A stretch of DNA of 28,647 nt, taken from a virus. How positions within the stretch are numbered: position 1 is the first letter of the stretch; each line of letters begins with the position of its first letter. The notes under the pieces were generated by a model. That model saw nothing but the letters and a program-made list of their open reading frames with translations, did no database searches and was not told the DNA's origin. The stretch covers positions 1 to 28,647 of the IMG/VR virus record IMGVR_UViG_3300047546_002686, one strand, 5' to 3'. Made by a program: the position numbers and the translations under genes. Shown piece after piece: positions 7,273-15,793 of this stretch.

Positions 7273-7883
7273 TATTCCGCAACAATAAATGCATTGCCAA
7301 AAGGATGAGTCTTTGTCCAGTTACCTTTAAGATGACCCATCTGATAATCAAAGAACTTAATCTTAAACCCAGCATCACCTAAAGCCTTTAACCAGAACTC
7401 TTCAGGTTCTCTGATAACATGAGTAATATCCATTTCGTATTGACGGATACGAAACTTCTTGTTGTCACCCAATGGTACAGCAACTAGAATGTTTCTACAA
7501 CGAATACGGAATGCTTTTAAGATACTTGGAAGTACATCATAAGGTACATGCTCAAGAACATCTTTTGCCATAATAAGATCATAGTTACCTTTGATATCAT
7601 CAACGCCATTAATAACACTGAGATATTCTTTTACCTCTGGCATTCCTGCTTTAACAGCATAATCAGAAATATCAACACCATAAGCGTCTTTACCAAGAAG
7701 TCTCATAGCATATACCATGAACCCCTTTGCACAACCAAAGTCTAGTACAGTTTCAAAGTTAATCTTCTCGATAATAGATGTTGCTTCACGAATTGTACGC
7801 TCAGGCATCCAGCGATAGTTTTCATAACCACTAATATGATTATTGATACCATCTTCATAATATTTTTCATCAAATAGATTCAT
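7272..7883 (-). CDS. Class I SAM-dependent methyltransferase
   Basis: A 203-aa protein: motif I VLDFGCAKGFMVYAM, motif II GVDISDYAV, motif IV 'YDLIMAKDVLEHVPYD', a C-terminal segment 'WLKALGDAGFKIKFFDYQMG'. These match the Methyltransf_11/23 group acting on small molecules or sugars. The N-terminal 'FDEKYYEDGINNHISGYENYRWM' pattern resembles methyltransferases in LPS clusters. It lies 11 bases downstream of the radical SAM gene. Confidence 0.82.
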   Translation of the reverse strand: MNLFDEKYYEDGINNHISGYENYRWMPERTIREATSIIEKINFETVLDFGCAKGFMVYAMRLLGKDAYGVDISDYAVKAGMPEVKEYLSVINGVDDIKGNYDLIMAKDVLEHVPYDVLPSILKAFRIRCRNILVAVPLGDNKKFRIRQYEMDITHVIREPEEFWLKALGDAGFKIKFFDYQMGHLKGNWTKTHPFGNAFIVAE

Positions 7884-7894
7884 AATAAAAATCC

Positions 7895-8983
7895 TTAAGC
7901 AAATTCGTTGTGTCTTGTTTCTGTTACGATGTCATCAATAAGTTCGTTTTGAAGAGCATACTTACAGAATGAGCAAGCATGATGTCTACGCTTTGTACTA
8001 ATATCACCATCAATTGAGTTATAGTAATCTAAGATACCATCAATGTCTGCAATCTTAAACTCAGCATTAACGTGGTAACCATTCTCAGGTGCAAGTTCTG
8101 CTGATGGGCAAACATAAACATTACCATCAGTAAACACGCAAGGCTTAACCATATGCATGTAGCAGTTATCGTTACGACGAGTACCTTTAAAGTTAAAGTC
8201 TGAAAGGAATGCAAACTTTAATGGACCATTCTCTGCTTCGAAGTTGTTAAGAATGCCACGAATCTTTTCAATGTCCTTAGCAGTTTCCTTTGGATCCTTG
8301 ATAGCATTAAATGCAATGCGGCAAGGTATCTTCTTCTCTTCTACCCACTTAAGCATACGAATAAAGTTTTCTTCCTTATAGGTATTCTTTGCAAGAATCT
8401 TCTTACCTGCAAGTTCGCTATTTGATTCTGTCCATTGTCCAGTAATGTTAGGATTGGTAGACGTCTCTAATGCACCATCCCACACATATGCAGCTGAGAT
8501 TTCAATGTTAGTAAGACCTTCAAACACAGAAAGATCATAATCATAGCCTTCATCAAATCCGTACATACCAAGACGTACCCATGATACCTTATCCCAGTTC
8601 TTAATCTTCTTTAGACGAGAACCGTTGGTAACAATACCAATCTTAATTCCTTTAGCATGAATGTAATCAATCATAAAGTTAAGATCAGGGTGAAGTGTAG
8701 GCTCACCACCACCTGTGAATTCCATACCAAGAACACCAAGTTCTGCAAACTGATCAACAGCTTTGATCATTTGTTCCTTAGTAAGCATTTCCTTCAAGTT
8801 GCGATTTGCAAAGCAGCAGAAAGAGCAAGTCAAGTTGCAAGGATTGCAAGGTGACATATGAAACATTACTGGCTTTGGTCGTCCCCCTTTTTGGATAATA
8901 GAAAGCCTATCCATATGCTTGAGAAGCTTAACATGATTACTTGTATAGCTTCTACCTTGAACTTTGGTTTCCATCTCGTGCAT
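7895..8983 (-). CDS. Radical SAM protein with SPASM-like C-terminal cysteines
   Basis: A 362-aa protein. CNLTCSFC (Cys49-x3-Cys53-x2-Cys56) is the 4Fe-4S radical SAM motif, followed by MEFTGGGEPTLHPDL (the GGEP motif) and IGIVTNGSRL. The C-terminal part has CYMHMVKPCVFTDGNVYVC and HHACSFCKYAL, giving extra cysteines as in SPASM/twitch domains that hold auxiliary clusters. Such enzymes modify peptides, sugars or cofactors by radical chemistry. The start at 8983 has AAGGGG six bases upstream, just after the preceding stop; the longer frame from 9037 would run into that gene. It sits among methyltransferases and sugar genes, so a sugar or surface substrate is plausible but unproven. Confidence 0.88.
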   Translation of the reverse strand: MHEMETKVQGRSYTSNHVKLLKHMDRLSIIQKGGRPKPVMFHMSPCNPCNLTCSFCCFANRNLKEMLTKEQMIKAVDQFAELGVLGMEFTGGGEPTLHPDLNFMIDYIHAKGIKIGIVTNGSRLKKIKNWDKVSWVRLGMYGFDEGYDYDLSVFEGLTNIEISAAYVWDGALETSTNPNITGQWTESNSELAGKKILAKNTYKEENFIRMLKWVEEKKIPCRIAFNAIKDPKETAKDIEKIRGILNNFEAENGPLKFAFLSDFNFKGTRRNDNCYMHMVKPCVFTDGNVYVCPSAELAPENGYHVNAEFKIADIDGILDYYNSIDGDISTKRRHHACSFCKYALQNELIDDIVTETRHNEFA

Positions 8984-8993
8984 GTTGTTCCCC

Positions 8994-9635
8994 TTAAACC
9001 TTTCCACCACGTCTGACAAACTCAGAAATGCTTCCATGAATAATATTATCTATGTTCTCTATTTCAAATGGTTTTTTATATTCTATATTTTTATGTGGTT
9101 CGTTGTTAATAAAAAACATCATATTCTTTTTCATGAAGTCTTTATTTTTACTTATTTCAATAATTTCTTCAACAGTATTTTGATCGTATGAAAAATTATA
9201 CGCATCGAATTTCTCAATCCAATAATCTCTATATTGTTCATTTACATGATGATATCCACCCTGTCCTGGTGTTGCACATGAAACAAAAACATAATTAGCT
9301 TTTTGGAACAAAGGCATGTAATTAGGCATATATTGTTCGTAGACGTGTTCTAAAAATTCTATTGAATATACAAGATCAAACTTCTCATCCAACTCCAATT
9401 GACCTTCATTAAAGTCATGATATTTTACATATGGTTTTTGACCAAGAGTGCTATCACCATCAACACCAATGCTGTAGATATCGATATAGTTTGCAAACTC
9501 AACCATACCACCAAGACCACAACCTATATCTAACATACTCTTGATATTATATTTGTTCTTAATGAAATCCAATTCATCTAAAAACATGGATGTAAAGTTA
9601 TAGTGTCCTCCAAGATGAGATGTATCTTTAGTCAT
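8994..9635 (-). CDS. Class I SAM-dependent methyltransferase
   Basis: A 213-aa protein with motif I SMLDIGCGLGGMVEFA (about 34-49), motif II SIGVDGD, and 'FDLVYSIEFLEHVYEQYMP' as in Methyltransf_23/31-like enzymes. The C-terminal part is lysine- and asparagine-rich ('KNKDFMKKNMMFFINNEPHK'). AGGA lies seven bases before ATG, and the start overlaps the end of the previous gene by eight bases. The substrate is unknown; the cluster context suggests a sugar or glycan. Confidence 0.8.
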   Translation of the reverse strand: MTKDTSHLGGHYNFTSMFLDELDFIKNKYNIKSMLDIGCGLGGMVEFANYIDIYSIGVDGDSTLGQKPYVKYHDFNEGQLELDEKFDLVYSIEFLEHVYEQYMPNYMPLFQKANYVFVSCATPGQGGYHHVNEQYRDYWIEKFDAYNFSYDQNTVEEIIEISKNKDFMKKNMMFFINNEPHKNIEYKKPFEIENIDNIIHGSISEFVRRGGKV

Positions 9636-10395
9636 TTGTAATCCTTTTCACTTCTTCGTAAACTGAGTAGTCTATTCCAAACAATGGCAAAACATATTCA
9701 TTATATTGTTTCATCATAAAGTCAGGATAAACATTTTGAAATATATGATGCATCTCTCTGTTAGCTTCATCTACCTTATAGTATGATGGAGTGTAACCTT
9801 TGAAAGAAGCTGGTGGATGGTAAACAGAACTGCTATGAACTACCATAGCCTTTTCTTTTAGAACTTTAGTGAGTATGACATCAAAACCATACCCACTCTT
9901 GAAATCGTGTAGATCCCATAGCTTCAATAAAGTAGGAATACATGAGGTGTGTACAAAGTTACACATACCCTCGATAAAACCAGTAATTGAATATTCTAGA
10001 TCTTCACGTTGATGAAGGATACCATGAGAACTTTCAGACCCTCTATATGTAGACAATTGAAAAAGCTTAACACGTTTATCATAAGCAGTCTTGATAGCTC
10101 TGTTAATATTATTAATATCAGTTATTAAATCATCATCGAAGAAACCAACATATTCATAGTCAGTCCAATCAAACTCTTGCAAGAATTTATAAGCTATTTG
10201 CCATTTAAAGCCTGTATTGTTCCAACTAATATAATCATACGTGTTTGGTTCAACATCTAGATTGTTATATCTGTAGAGAACAGTTTCATATAAACGCTCA
10301 GGCTTAGTGTACCTCCAATGGTTATCAGAATCATATGCTTCTGGATAAAACTCAATAGGTATACCAACAGCACTAAAGATTAAACTTTGTTTCAT
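9628..10395 (-). CDS. Probable glycosyltransferase with DDD motif
   Basis: A 255-aa protein. The sequence YEYVGFFDDDLITDI (81-95) carries an acidic triplet like the metal-binding DxD of GT-A glycosyltransferases and of the DUF707 family. 'SSVYHPPASFKGYTP' and the aromatic C-terminus fit a sugar-handling enzyme. Its start overlaps the upstream gene by ATGA. The assignment rests on the motif, the fold pattern and neighbours; the donor and acceptor are unknown. Confidence 0.65.
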   Translation of the reverse strand: MKQSLIFSAVGIPIEFYPEAYDSDNHWRYTKPERLYETVLYRYNNLDVEPNTYDYISWNNTGFKWQIAYKFLQEFDWTDYEYVGFFDDDLITDINNINRAIKTAYDKRVKLFQLSTYRGSESSHGILHQREDLEYSITGFIEGMCNFVHTSCIPTLLKLWDLHDFKSGYGFDVILTKVLKEKAMVVHSSSVYHPPASFKGYTPSYYKVDEANREMHHIFQNVYPDFMMKQYNEYVLPLFGIDYSVYEEVKRITND

Positions 10396-11216
10396 TTATA
10401 TTTTTCTTCTATAGCACGCTTCCATACAGGATTACGATTATATTGGTGAACAATAAAATAGTCAACACCTGTTGATGTTTTTGCTGTACCATCTACAAAA
10501 GTTGGATTGGGATCTATATTAACTTTACTGTAGTCTTTGTATGGATCTGCTACTGTACCAACTTGACAAGCCCAACCTGAATCATGGCCAATAAAATTAG
10601 TAATATCTATAAATGGTTTTGTAGAAAGTATTAAGTTATAAGCTGCTTGGTCTGACCCACCACCACCTGGAACTTGTTGTGGGAGACCTTCACACATCTT
10701 ACTAGCTAAAAAGTAAAGGTCAACCATATATTTAATTGGTCCAGCCATCACACCAGCATTGTATATTGATCTGTCTTCTACTCTATCATAACCATCATCA
10801 CCAAATGCCGTTCTTACATTATTGGCACCCCACATCTCATCTTTATATTTGATGTTTTCTGATGATGCAATAATATAATGTCCAGAACGATTTAAGAATT
10901 CAAAAGGATCTTTCTGAAAGATAACATCCATGACATCAGTTGCTAAAACAAAATTATATTTGTCTAATCTATCTTTTAGGATTGCATAGTAAACAAAAAA
11001 CCTTACAACACATACGTGCTCATGTTGTTCCAAATATCTTAAGGAAACAACTTCAAAATTATTTTGTTGAAACTTTTGTTCCAGTTCTTGATTATCACCA
11101 AATATGACAATTAACTTATCACCTTTATAACCAGATTGGTTCAACGAGTTAACCCACAGCTTACATTGATCCCAATTTAAATTTGATGTAATAGATCCAA
11201 TAACTAGATTATTCAT
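10392..11216 (-). CDS. GT-A-type glycosyltransferase-like protein
   Basis: A 274-aa protein. N-terminal MNNLVIGSITSNLNW and 'YNFVLATDVMDVIFQKDPF' (88-105) match nucleotide-diphospho-sugar transferases in which TDxxD binds metal and the donor. 'SIYNAGVMAGPIKYMVD' and 'PGGGGSDQAAYN' resemble the galactosyl/xylosyltransferase pattern 'FNAG... DQ..FN'. The start at 11216 forms ATGA with the preceding methyltransferase gene; the in-frame ATG four codons earlier is not needed. Confidence 0.72.
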   Translation of the reverse strand: MNNLVIGSITSNLNWDQCKLWVNSLNQSGYKGDKLIVIFGDNQELEQKFQQNNFEVVSLRYLEQHEHVCVVRFFVYYAILKDRLDKYNFVLATDVMDVIFQKDPFEFLNRSGHYIIASSENIKYKDEMWGANNVRTAFGDDGYDRVEDRSIYNAGVMAGPIKYMVDLYFLASKMCEGLPQQVPGGGGSDQAAYNLILSTKPFIDITNFIGHDSGWACQVGTVADPYKDYSKVNIDPNPTFVDGTAKTSTGVDYFIVHQYNRNPVWKRAIEEKYK

Positions 11217-11947
11217 AGTTGACCCCATGCCTTGAGATAGTCACTTTGTTGGAAGTTTGTAGTGTCAATGTGTTCAATCTTTTTAGCAGCAAATGCAATG
11301 TAGTGGGGGAACTGAGATGTTTGAAATTCTTGGCGATCACCTTTTCTAGGTTCTGAAACCTGATAAGCTTCAAACGACTCATCAGATGTTAACTCATAAA
11401 GATCTAAACTAATAGTTTCAAATCCAGCTTGTCTAGAAAATATTGTTCTGAAAAATTCTGGACTAAATTGATAAAACCCATGTCCAGCAAAATTATTACA
11501 TACAGTGAGGATAGCAATTACACCATCAACTCTTAGTATGTTTTTATAATTATCTATAACTGTCTTAACATCATAAATGTGTTCAATTGTACCAGCATCT
11601 AAAATATAATCAAAGCTGTTATGATACTTAGTATCGATTGGAAGATTTAAATCATGAACAATTGAGCAATTTTCGTAAGGTGAATAGTCAATAGTATCGA
11701 CAGTATCTGCACCCAACATTTTAAATAGCTTTTCAGTATGACCATCACCACCATCTACAGTCTGCTCTGCTGTAAATGTTATACCATGGTCAGATAAAAT
11801 TTTATTACTTATTTGAGCTTTTCTTCCTGATCTATCTGCCCAAGAACCAGCATAATGTAAACCCTGTCTACCAATTTGTAAGGTGTTACCTTTAACAAAT
11901 TGTTTGTGGCCTGCAATAAAATTAAGAACTGAAATATCTACGCCCAT
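11213..11947 (-). CDS. SAM-dependent methyltransferase-like protein
   Basis: A 244-aa protein resembling class I methyltransferases: 'KGNTLQIGRQGLHYAG' at the N-terminus, 'LGADTVDTIDYSPYENCSI' giving the acidic loop, 'FDYILDAGTIEHIYD' and 'VDGVIAILTVCNN'. Motif I is weak, so activity is less certain than for its neighbours. ATG at 11947 has GAGGA close upstream; a GTG one codon earlier is also possible. It is the first gene after the terminator at 11962-11989 and starts the coupled run down to 5654. Confidence 0.7.
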   Translation of the reverse strand: MGVDISVLNFIAGHKQFVKGNTLQIGRQGLHYAGSWADRSGRKAQISNKILSDHGITFTAEQTVDGGDGHTEKLFKMLGADTVDTIDYSPYENCSIVHDLNLPIDTKYHNSFDYILDAGTIEHIYDVKTVIDNYKNILRVDGVIAILTVCNNFAGHGFYQFSPEFFRTIFSRQAGFETISLDLYELTSDESFEAYQVSEPRKGDRQEFQTSQFPHYIAFAAKKIEHIDTTNFQQSDYLKAWGQL

Positions 11948-11961
11948 CACATCCTCATAAT

Positions 11962-11989
11962 AAAAAAAGGGGGTGCAGAAAGCACCCCC
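11962..11989 (-). terminator. Intrinsic terminator after the transporter gene
   Basis: On the minus strand GGGGGTGC-TTTCT-GCACCCCC is followed directly by seven Ts. The 8-bp GC-rich stem and U tract are a textbook Rho-independent terminator, placed 15 bases after the stop of the queuosine-precursor transporter gene. It separates the 12-17 kb operon from the glycan block downstream. Confidence 0.93.
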
Positions 11990-12004
11990 TGCCGGTATTA
12001 TTTA

Positions 12005-12583
12005 TTAGTCTTGTTGAACACGCTTTTGTAAGTAGTTCAAAAGAACACCATAAGTTGGAAGAATGATAGCAAGGCTTACAATGATCTTGAATACTACGTC
12101 AGCATTAGCAACTGCAAGCCAGTTAGCTGCCATGTACTCATTGCTACCATTATGGAAAGCAGTACCAAAGAACACATATGTGTCAACAATGTTAGAGATA
12201 ATGCTTGCAGCAAATGGAGCTGCCCACCATACAGTAAACTTTTCACGTATGCGTTGGAAGATTGTTACGTCAAACAATTGACCTACAAGATAGGCAAATG
12301 CAGAAGCGAAACCAATACGCCATTCAGAAATCAAACCACTAGCAATAACTGCAGGAATGAATGCTAATGCAACAACTGCTCGAGCTTGATGCTTATTAGT
12401 GAGACGTACTGTCAAGTCAGTAGCAACAAGAACGAGTGGGAATGTAAACATTGCCCATGCTGCTTTAATTCCAAAAATTTCTAATGGAAATTGAACAATG
12501 TAATTAGATAGTGCAATAATGAAAACATGGACAAGCATTAATTTCAATGCTAGATTTTTATTTACTTCTGAAAAATTAATCAT
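12005..12583 (-). CDS. yhhQ: Queuosine precursor (preQ0/7-deazaguanine) transporter, YhhQ/VUT family
   Basis: A 192-aa integral membrane protein with about six hydrophobic segments. The family pattern is clear: [21 protein letters not shown] (48-68), '[23 protein letters not shown]' (about 97-119) and '[11 protein letters not shown]'. YhhQ imports queuosine precursors across the inner membrane. Phages carry such genes either to restore tRNA queuosine or to make 7-deazaguanine DNA bases. Start overlaps the GMP reductase stop (ATGA). No preQ0 synthesis or DNA-transglycosylase gene is in this window. Confidence 0.9.
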   Translation of the reverse strand: MINFSEVNKNLALKLMLVHVFIIALSNYIVQFPLEIFGIKAAWAMFTFPLVLVATDLTVRLTNKHQARAVVALAFIPAVIASGLISEWRIGFASAFAYLVGQLFDVTIFQRIREKFTVWWAAPFAASIISNIVDTYVFFGTAFHNGSNEYMAANWLAVANADVVFKIIVSLAIILPTYGVLLNYLQKRVQQD

Positions 12584-13698
12584 ATAGTATTCCTTTCAAA
12601 TACATTATTATATTGCTGAGTTACTCTAACAAATGTTGTACACTTGCTGAGGTATTTCAACTTTGAGGCTCCTACGTAGGTGCACGCAGACCTCAAACCA
12701 CCTAAAATATCTCGTACTGTATCGGATGCTTTTCCTTTATACGGTACGAGTACCTCTCTTCCTTCTGAAGATCGGTAATCCTTAAGACCACCAAAGTGTT
12801 TGTCATTGGCAGCCTTAGAACTCATTCCATAGAACTTAACAAATTTCTTTTCTTCTGTAATTGGTTTGTAAGTATCCCAATCACGATCATACGACCATTC
12901 ACCGGTGCTTAAGTACTTAGTAACAATATCTCCACCACCTTCATCGTGACCAGCAAGCATACCACCAAGCATTACAAAGTCAGCACCAGCTGCAAATGCT
13001 TTAGCAACATCGCCAGGAGAAGTACAACCACCATCAGCAATGATATGCCCACCAAGTCCATGAGCAGCGTCTGCGCACTCGATAACCGCTGAGAGTTGCG
13101 GATAACCAACACCTGTTTTAATACGGGTAGTGCAAACAGAACCAGGACCAATGCCCACTTTAACGATATCAGCTCCAGCAAGGATCAGCTCCTCTGTTAT
13201 GTCACCTGTTACAACATTACCTGCAATGATTGTAAGTAAAGGATAATTATCACGAATATGTTTGACTACATCTATGAAACGTTCTGTATACCCGTTTGCA
13301 ACATCAACACAAACATACTTTAACTTACTACAGTGATTGTTAACAAACTGAAGCTTTTCTAAATCATCTTCACTGATACCAACACTCATTGCAGTATGAT
13401 CTTGTACTTCTTGATCAATTATAGAAGCATCATGAAAGAACTCAACTAGTTCTTCACCTGCATAATGTTTAACAAGACAAGTAAACATATTGAAGTTAGA
13501 TAACTCGACTGCCATACGACGAGTACCAACACCGTCCATGTTAGCAGCAATAATAGGAACTCCGCAATAGTTACGTTGACTATTGCGGAAAGTATATTCA
13601 CGTTCTAGTGATACTGTTTTTCTAGAAGTAAGTGTACTACGTTTAGGTCTTAACAGAACGTCTTTAAAGTCAAGTTTGATGTCGTTATCGATACGCAT
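12580..13698 (-). CDS. guaC: GMP reductase
   Basis: Converts GMP to IMP with NADPH. The 372-aa protein follows enterobacterial GuaC almost block for block: N-terminal '[15 protein letters not shown]', [12 protein letters not shown], FVCxDVANGY-type VCVDVANGY, and the catalytic loop [11 protein letters not shown] with Cys189 (E. coli Cys186), then '[19 protein letters not shown]' and '[11 protein letters not shown]'. It lacks the CBS pair of IMP dehydrogenase. About 25 residues longer than the E. coli enzyme. It is translationally coupled to the queuosine-precursor transporter, so purine pools and deazaguanine supply may be linked. Confidence 0.95.
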   Translation of the reverse strand: MRIDNDIKLDFKDVLLRPKRSTLTSRKTVSLEREYTFRNSQRNYCGVPIIAANMDGVGTRRMAVELSNFNMFTCLVKHYAGEELVEFFHDASIIDQEVQDHTAMSVGISEDDLEKLQFVNNHCSKLKYVCVDVANGYTERFIDVVKHIRDNYPLLTIIAGNVVTGDITEELILAGADIVKVGIGPGSVCTTRIKTGVGYPQLSAVIECADAAHGLGGHIIADGGCTSPGDVAKAFAAGADFVMLGGMLAGHDEGGGDIVTKYLSTGEWSYDRDWDTYKPITEEKKFVKFYGMSSKAANDKHFGGLKDYRSSEGREVLVPYKGKASDTVRDILGGLRSACTYVGASKLKYLSKCTTFVRVTQQYNNVFERNTI

Positions 13699-13716
13699 TG
13701 TTCTGCTTTATTCTCC

Positions 13717-14007
13717 TTAGAGTGACCAGCGAGTTTTATTTGTAATCTTATCACGCTTGATTGGTTTATCGTATATTTCTATAAATCCCATAATAACTCG
13801 AATTTGATTCTCAATTGCTCCTGACCAGTCACCCCAGTCATAAACAGAATCACCTTCTTTTGTACATTTACGAAGATAATCTAGAAAGTTATTAGTACAG
13901 GCGTCAGCATATTCCAGCTCGTCTGAACCATTACGTACAGATGCTCGGTGGTAGGCACGATATGCCAACCACAGACGTTTAATGTGAATTTCTAATTTGT
14001 TTTCCAT
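13717..14007 (-). CDS. Hypothetical protein, 96 aa
   Basis: A mostly helical small protein rich in Tyr and Trp ('IKRLWLAYRAYHRASVRNG', 'DSVYDWGDWSGAIENQIR'). Strong ribosome binding is not obvious before its ATG. It sits between the GT2 gene and guaC with short gaps, in the same direction. No family was recognised. Confidence 0.65.
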   Translation of the reverse strand: MENKLEIHIKRLWLAYRAYHRASVRNGSDELEYADACTNNFLDYLRKCTKEGDSVYDWGDWSGAIENQIRVIMGFIEIYDKPIKRDKITNKTRWSL

Positions 14008-14029
14008 TTAATTATATTAGCACAAAACA

Positions 14030-14743
14030 TTAATTAAGTCCAGTGCGATAAACATTTTCCACACGAATTTGTTCTAAAATATTTGGCATTTCTCTGTTGT
14101 ACACTTGATGTTCTCGTGACAAAATCTCACCAGAGTTGGCAATCGTTGAGGTCGTCACAGCATATGGTGTATGGTAGAAAGTATTTACAATTTGGTAGTT
14201 TCTATTAAGTTTGTAGTATAACGTATCGTATATGTAGTTGTCACCCCAGTATAAATCTAAACCATCAATAATTGGAATATATTCTGACTTGGGATAAAAC
14301 ATCAATGTACCCATGCCAAAATGTATTCTGGGATTGTATGGCATTGGACTATGAACAAGATCAATCTCACCAGATGTAATTGGAATATGACCAAACTCTT
14401 GTTGAAGCCCAGGACATATTCCACAAACACCAATACCAGGTTGTAAGAATTTATCCATTCTGCTGAATAATTTAAGATCTACAATTACATCATCATTAAG
14501 CAAACAAATGTTTTCATGCTTAGCAAGTCTTGTTCCTATATTCCAAGCTGGATTAACATATATGTTCTTTCCATATGAAATGCAATTAACTTTAGGATGA
14601 GAAAATATTGGATCGTTAGGCATAGCAGCTGAATCATTATCAATAATAATAATTTCACCAATAGAAGATACCTCTGTCATATCTTCAACAAACCTAATGA
14701 ATGGTTTGTATTTCCACATCGTAGGAACAACAACTGTAATCAT
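14030..14743 (-). CDS. Glycosyltransferase family 2-like protein
   Basis: A 237-aa GT-A protein: MITVVVPTMWKYKPF at the N-terminus, 'EIIIIDNDSAAMP' (DND 35-37) and the metal site CLLNDDVIVD (NDD 83-85) as in GT2 enzymes. GAGG lies five bases before ATG at 14743. A longer frame reaching 14818 runs into the tRNA-Ser gene and is not the real start. It probably adds a sugar to a glycan or lipid carrier; the donor is unknown. It lies in the operon with GalE- and TagD-like genes. Confidence 0.82.
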   Translation of the reverse strand: MITVVVPTMWKYKPFIRFVEDMTEVSSIGEIIIIDNDSAAMPNDPIFSHPKVNCISYGKNIYVNPAWNIGTRLAKHENICLLNDDVIVDLKLFSRMDKFLQPGIGVCGICPGLQQEFGHIPITSGEIDLVHSPMPYNPRIHFGMGTLMFYPKSEYIPIIDGLDLYWGDNYIYDTLYYKLNRNYQIVNTFYHTPYAVTTSTIANSGEILSREHQVYNREMPNILEQIRVENVYRTGLN

Positions 14744-14760
14744 AACTACCTCATAATTAA

Positions 14761-14850
14761 TGGCGGAGAGTGTGGGATTCGAACCCACGGAACCGGTTAA
14801 GGTTCGCTCATTTAGCAAACGAGTGCTTTAGGCCACTCAGCCAACTCTCC
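14761..14850 (-). tRNA. tRNA-Ser(GCU)
   Basis: A 90-nt class II tRNA. Acceptor GGAGAGT pairs with ACTCTCC, then G73 and CCA. The anticodon loop TTGCTAA gives GCU (AGC/AGU). A long variable arm (GAACCTTAACCGGTTC region) and T arm GTGGG-TTCGAAT-CCCAC are present. It lies inside the metabolic operon between the DUF3310 gene and the GT2 gene. It shows that long variable arms persist here where they are expected, unlike in the two Leu tRNAs. Confidence 0.95.
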
Positions 14851-14853
14851 TAA

Positions 14854-15249
14854 TTACTTAATACTCTTTTCGTATTCGCTTGCTATCTCTTCTTGCAAAT
14901 ACCACATAGCTTTATGAAGATCCTCTAAACGTTTCAATGGATCTTTCTTACCTGCACGAGAAACATATTTAATAACATTACCTAACGAGAAGCTGAGGTT
15001 CCATGCTCTAATAACCTTAATAGCCTCATAGGGATTATCTTTACCACCATAGTGTTCTGGATGGTTAACCATTTCTTTCCTACGACCAATTTCTCTTTGT
15101 ACAGGTTGTGAAATTGGAGTTTGTCTAGCAGGAGGAGTAGGTGTTACAACGGTAGCAGGTTCAAAACCAGAGTCTTTTGGTTCTTCAGACTTAGGAGGAC
15201 TAGCTTGTTGTATAACTGTTGAATTTGGATTTGTAAATTTCATAGCCAT
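14854..15249 (-). CDS. DUF3310 phage protein
   Basis: A 131-aa protein. Its C-terminal half is a standard DUF3310 domain: MVNHPEHYGG (60-69), 'EAIKVIRAWNLSFSLGNVIKYVSRAGKK' across about 74-101, and 'LEDLHKAMWYLQEEI'. The N-terminal half is a Pro/Thr/Gln-rich linker with no motif. DUF3310 is common in phages, often annotated as a nucleotide kinase-like protein, but its function is unsettled. ATG at 15249 has GTGAG eight bases upstream; a second in-frame ATG lies two codons on. Confidence 0.88.
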   Translation of the reverse strand: MAMKFTNPNSTVIQQASPPKSEEPKDSGFEPATVVTPTPPARQTPISQPVQREIGRRKEMVNHPEHYGGKDNPYEAIKVIRAWNLSFSLGNVIKYVSRAGKKDPLKRLEDLHKAMWYLQEEIASEYEKSIK

Positions 15250-15265
15250 AACAAAATCTCACTTA

Positions 15266-15793
15266 TCATAGAATATCTAAAAATTTATCTATACCCTTGT
15301 TTACATTTTCTTGCCAATGAATTGCTGAGTTCTCGTCTGCAAAGTCTGTCAAGTATTTGTAACATTGAAAAGGTTTATTCATTCTCTTACATATCTTTGC
15401 TATTGCATATGCTTCCATATCAACAGCATCTGTTACTAATTCTGGAATTTGTTTAACAAAATTATCACCAGTACTTAAAGTGAATAAACTATCACTAACA
15501 TATATTGGACCACCATCTTCTTCAAATGGTGTTACTCCAAGCTCCGCTAATGGTCTTGCATCCATATCTCTTTGATAAATTGTACCAACATTAATTAGCT
15601 GTCCAATAATATTTTTATTCAAAGCACCAGCTGTTCCATAATTTATTACTTTAGTACAAAAAGGATCTAGACATGCACCAATAGCATGAATTGTAGCATT
15701 GATCTTTCCTACACCAGTATAAATTACTGAGTATTGATTGGTGTCTAATTTTATTGGAAATTCATTCTCTAATGCTACCAGAATATAAATCAT
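15266..15793 (-). CDS. MTA/SAH nucleosidase-like protein (phosphorylase superfamily)
   Basis: A 175-aa protein, shorter than the usual 230 or so. It keeps the landmarks of the 5'-methylthioadenosine/S-adenosylhomocysteine nucleosidase fold: LENE (8-11, Glu11 aligning with E. coli Glu12), YTGVGKINATIHAI, NYGTAGALN, VDMEAYAIAKIC (Glu127 as the ribose binder) and YLTDFAD (Asp150 as the proton donor). It probably cleaves MTA or SAH to free adenine. With speD and several methyltransferases nearby, removal of MTA and SAH by-products is a reasonable role. Another purine nucleoside substrate is possible. Confidence 0.82.
   Translation of the reverse strand: MIYILVALENEFPIKLDTNQYSVIYTGVGKINATIHAIGACLDPFCTKVINYGTAGALNKNIIGQLINVGTIYQRDMDARPLAELGVTPFEEDGGPIYVSDSLFTLSTGDNFVKQIPELVTDAVDMEAYAIAKICKRMNKPFQCYKYLTDFADENSAIHWQENVNKGIDKFLDIL

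Noticed and set aside
12580-13698. IMP dehydrogenase (guaB) instead of GMP reductase
   Set aside because: No CBS domain insertion and the sequence follows GuaC blocks throughout, including the C-terminal [13 protein letters not shown] segment.
14744-14818. N-terminal extension of the GT2 reading frame across the tRNA-Ser gene
   Set aside because: The extra residues are a translation of the tRNA's 3' half; a proper ribosome site and the GT2 N-terminus are at 14743.
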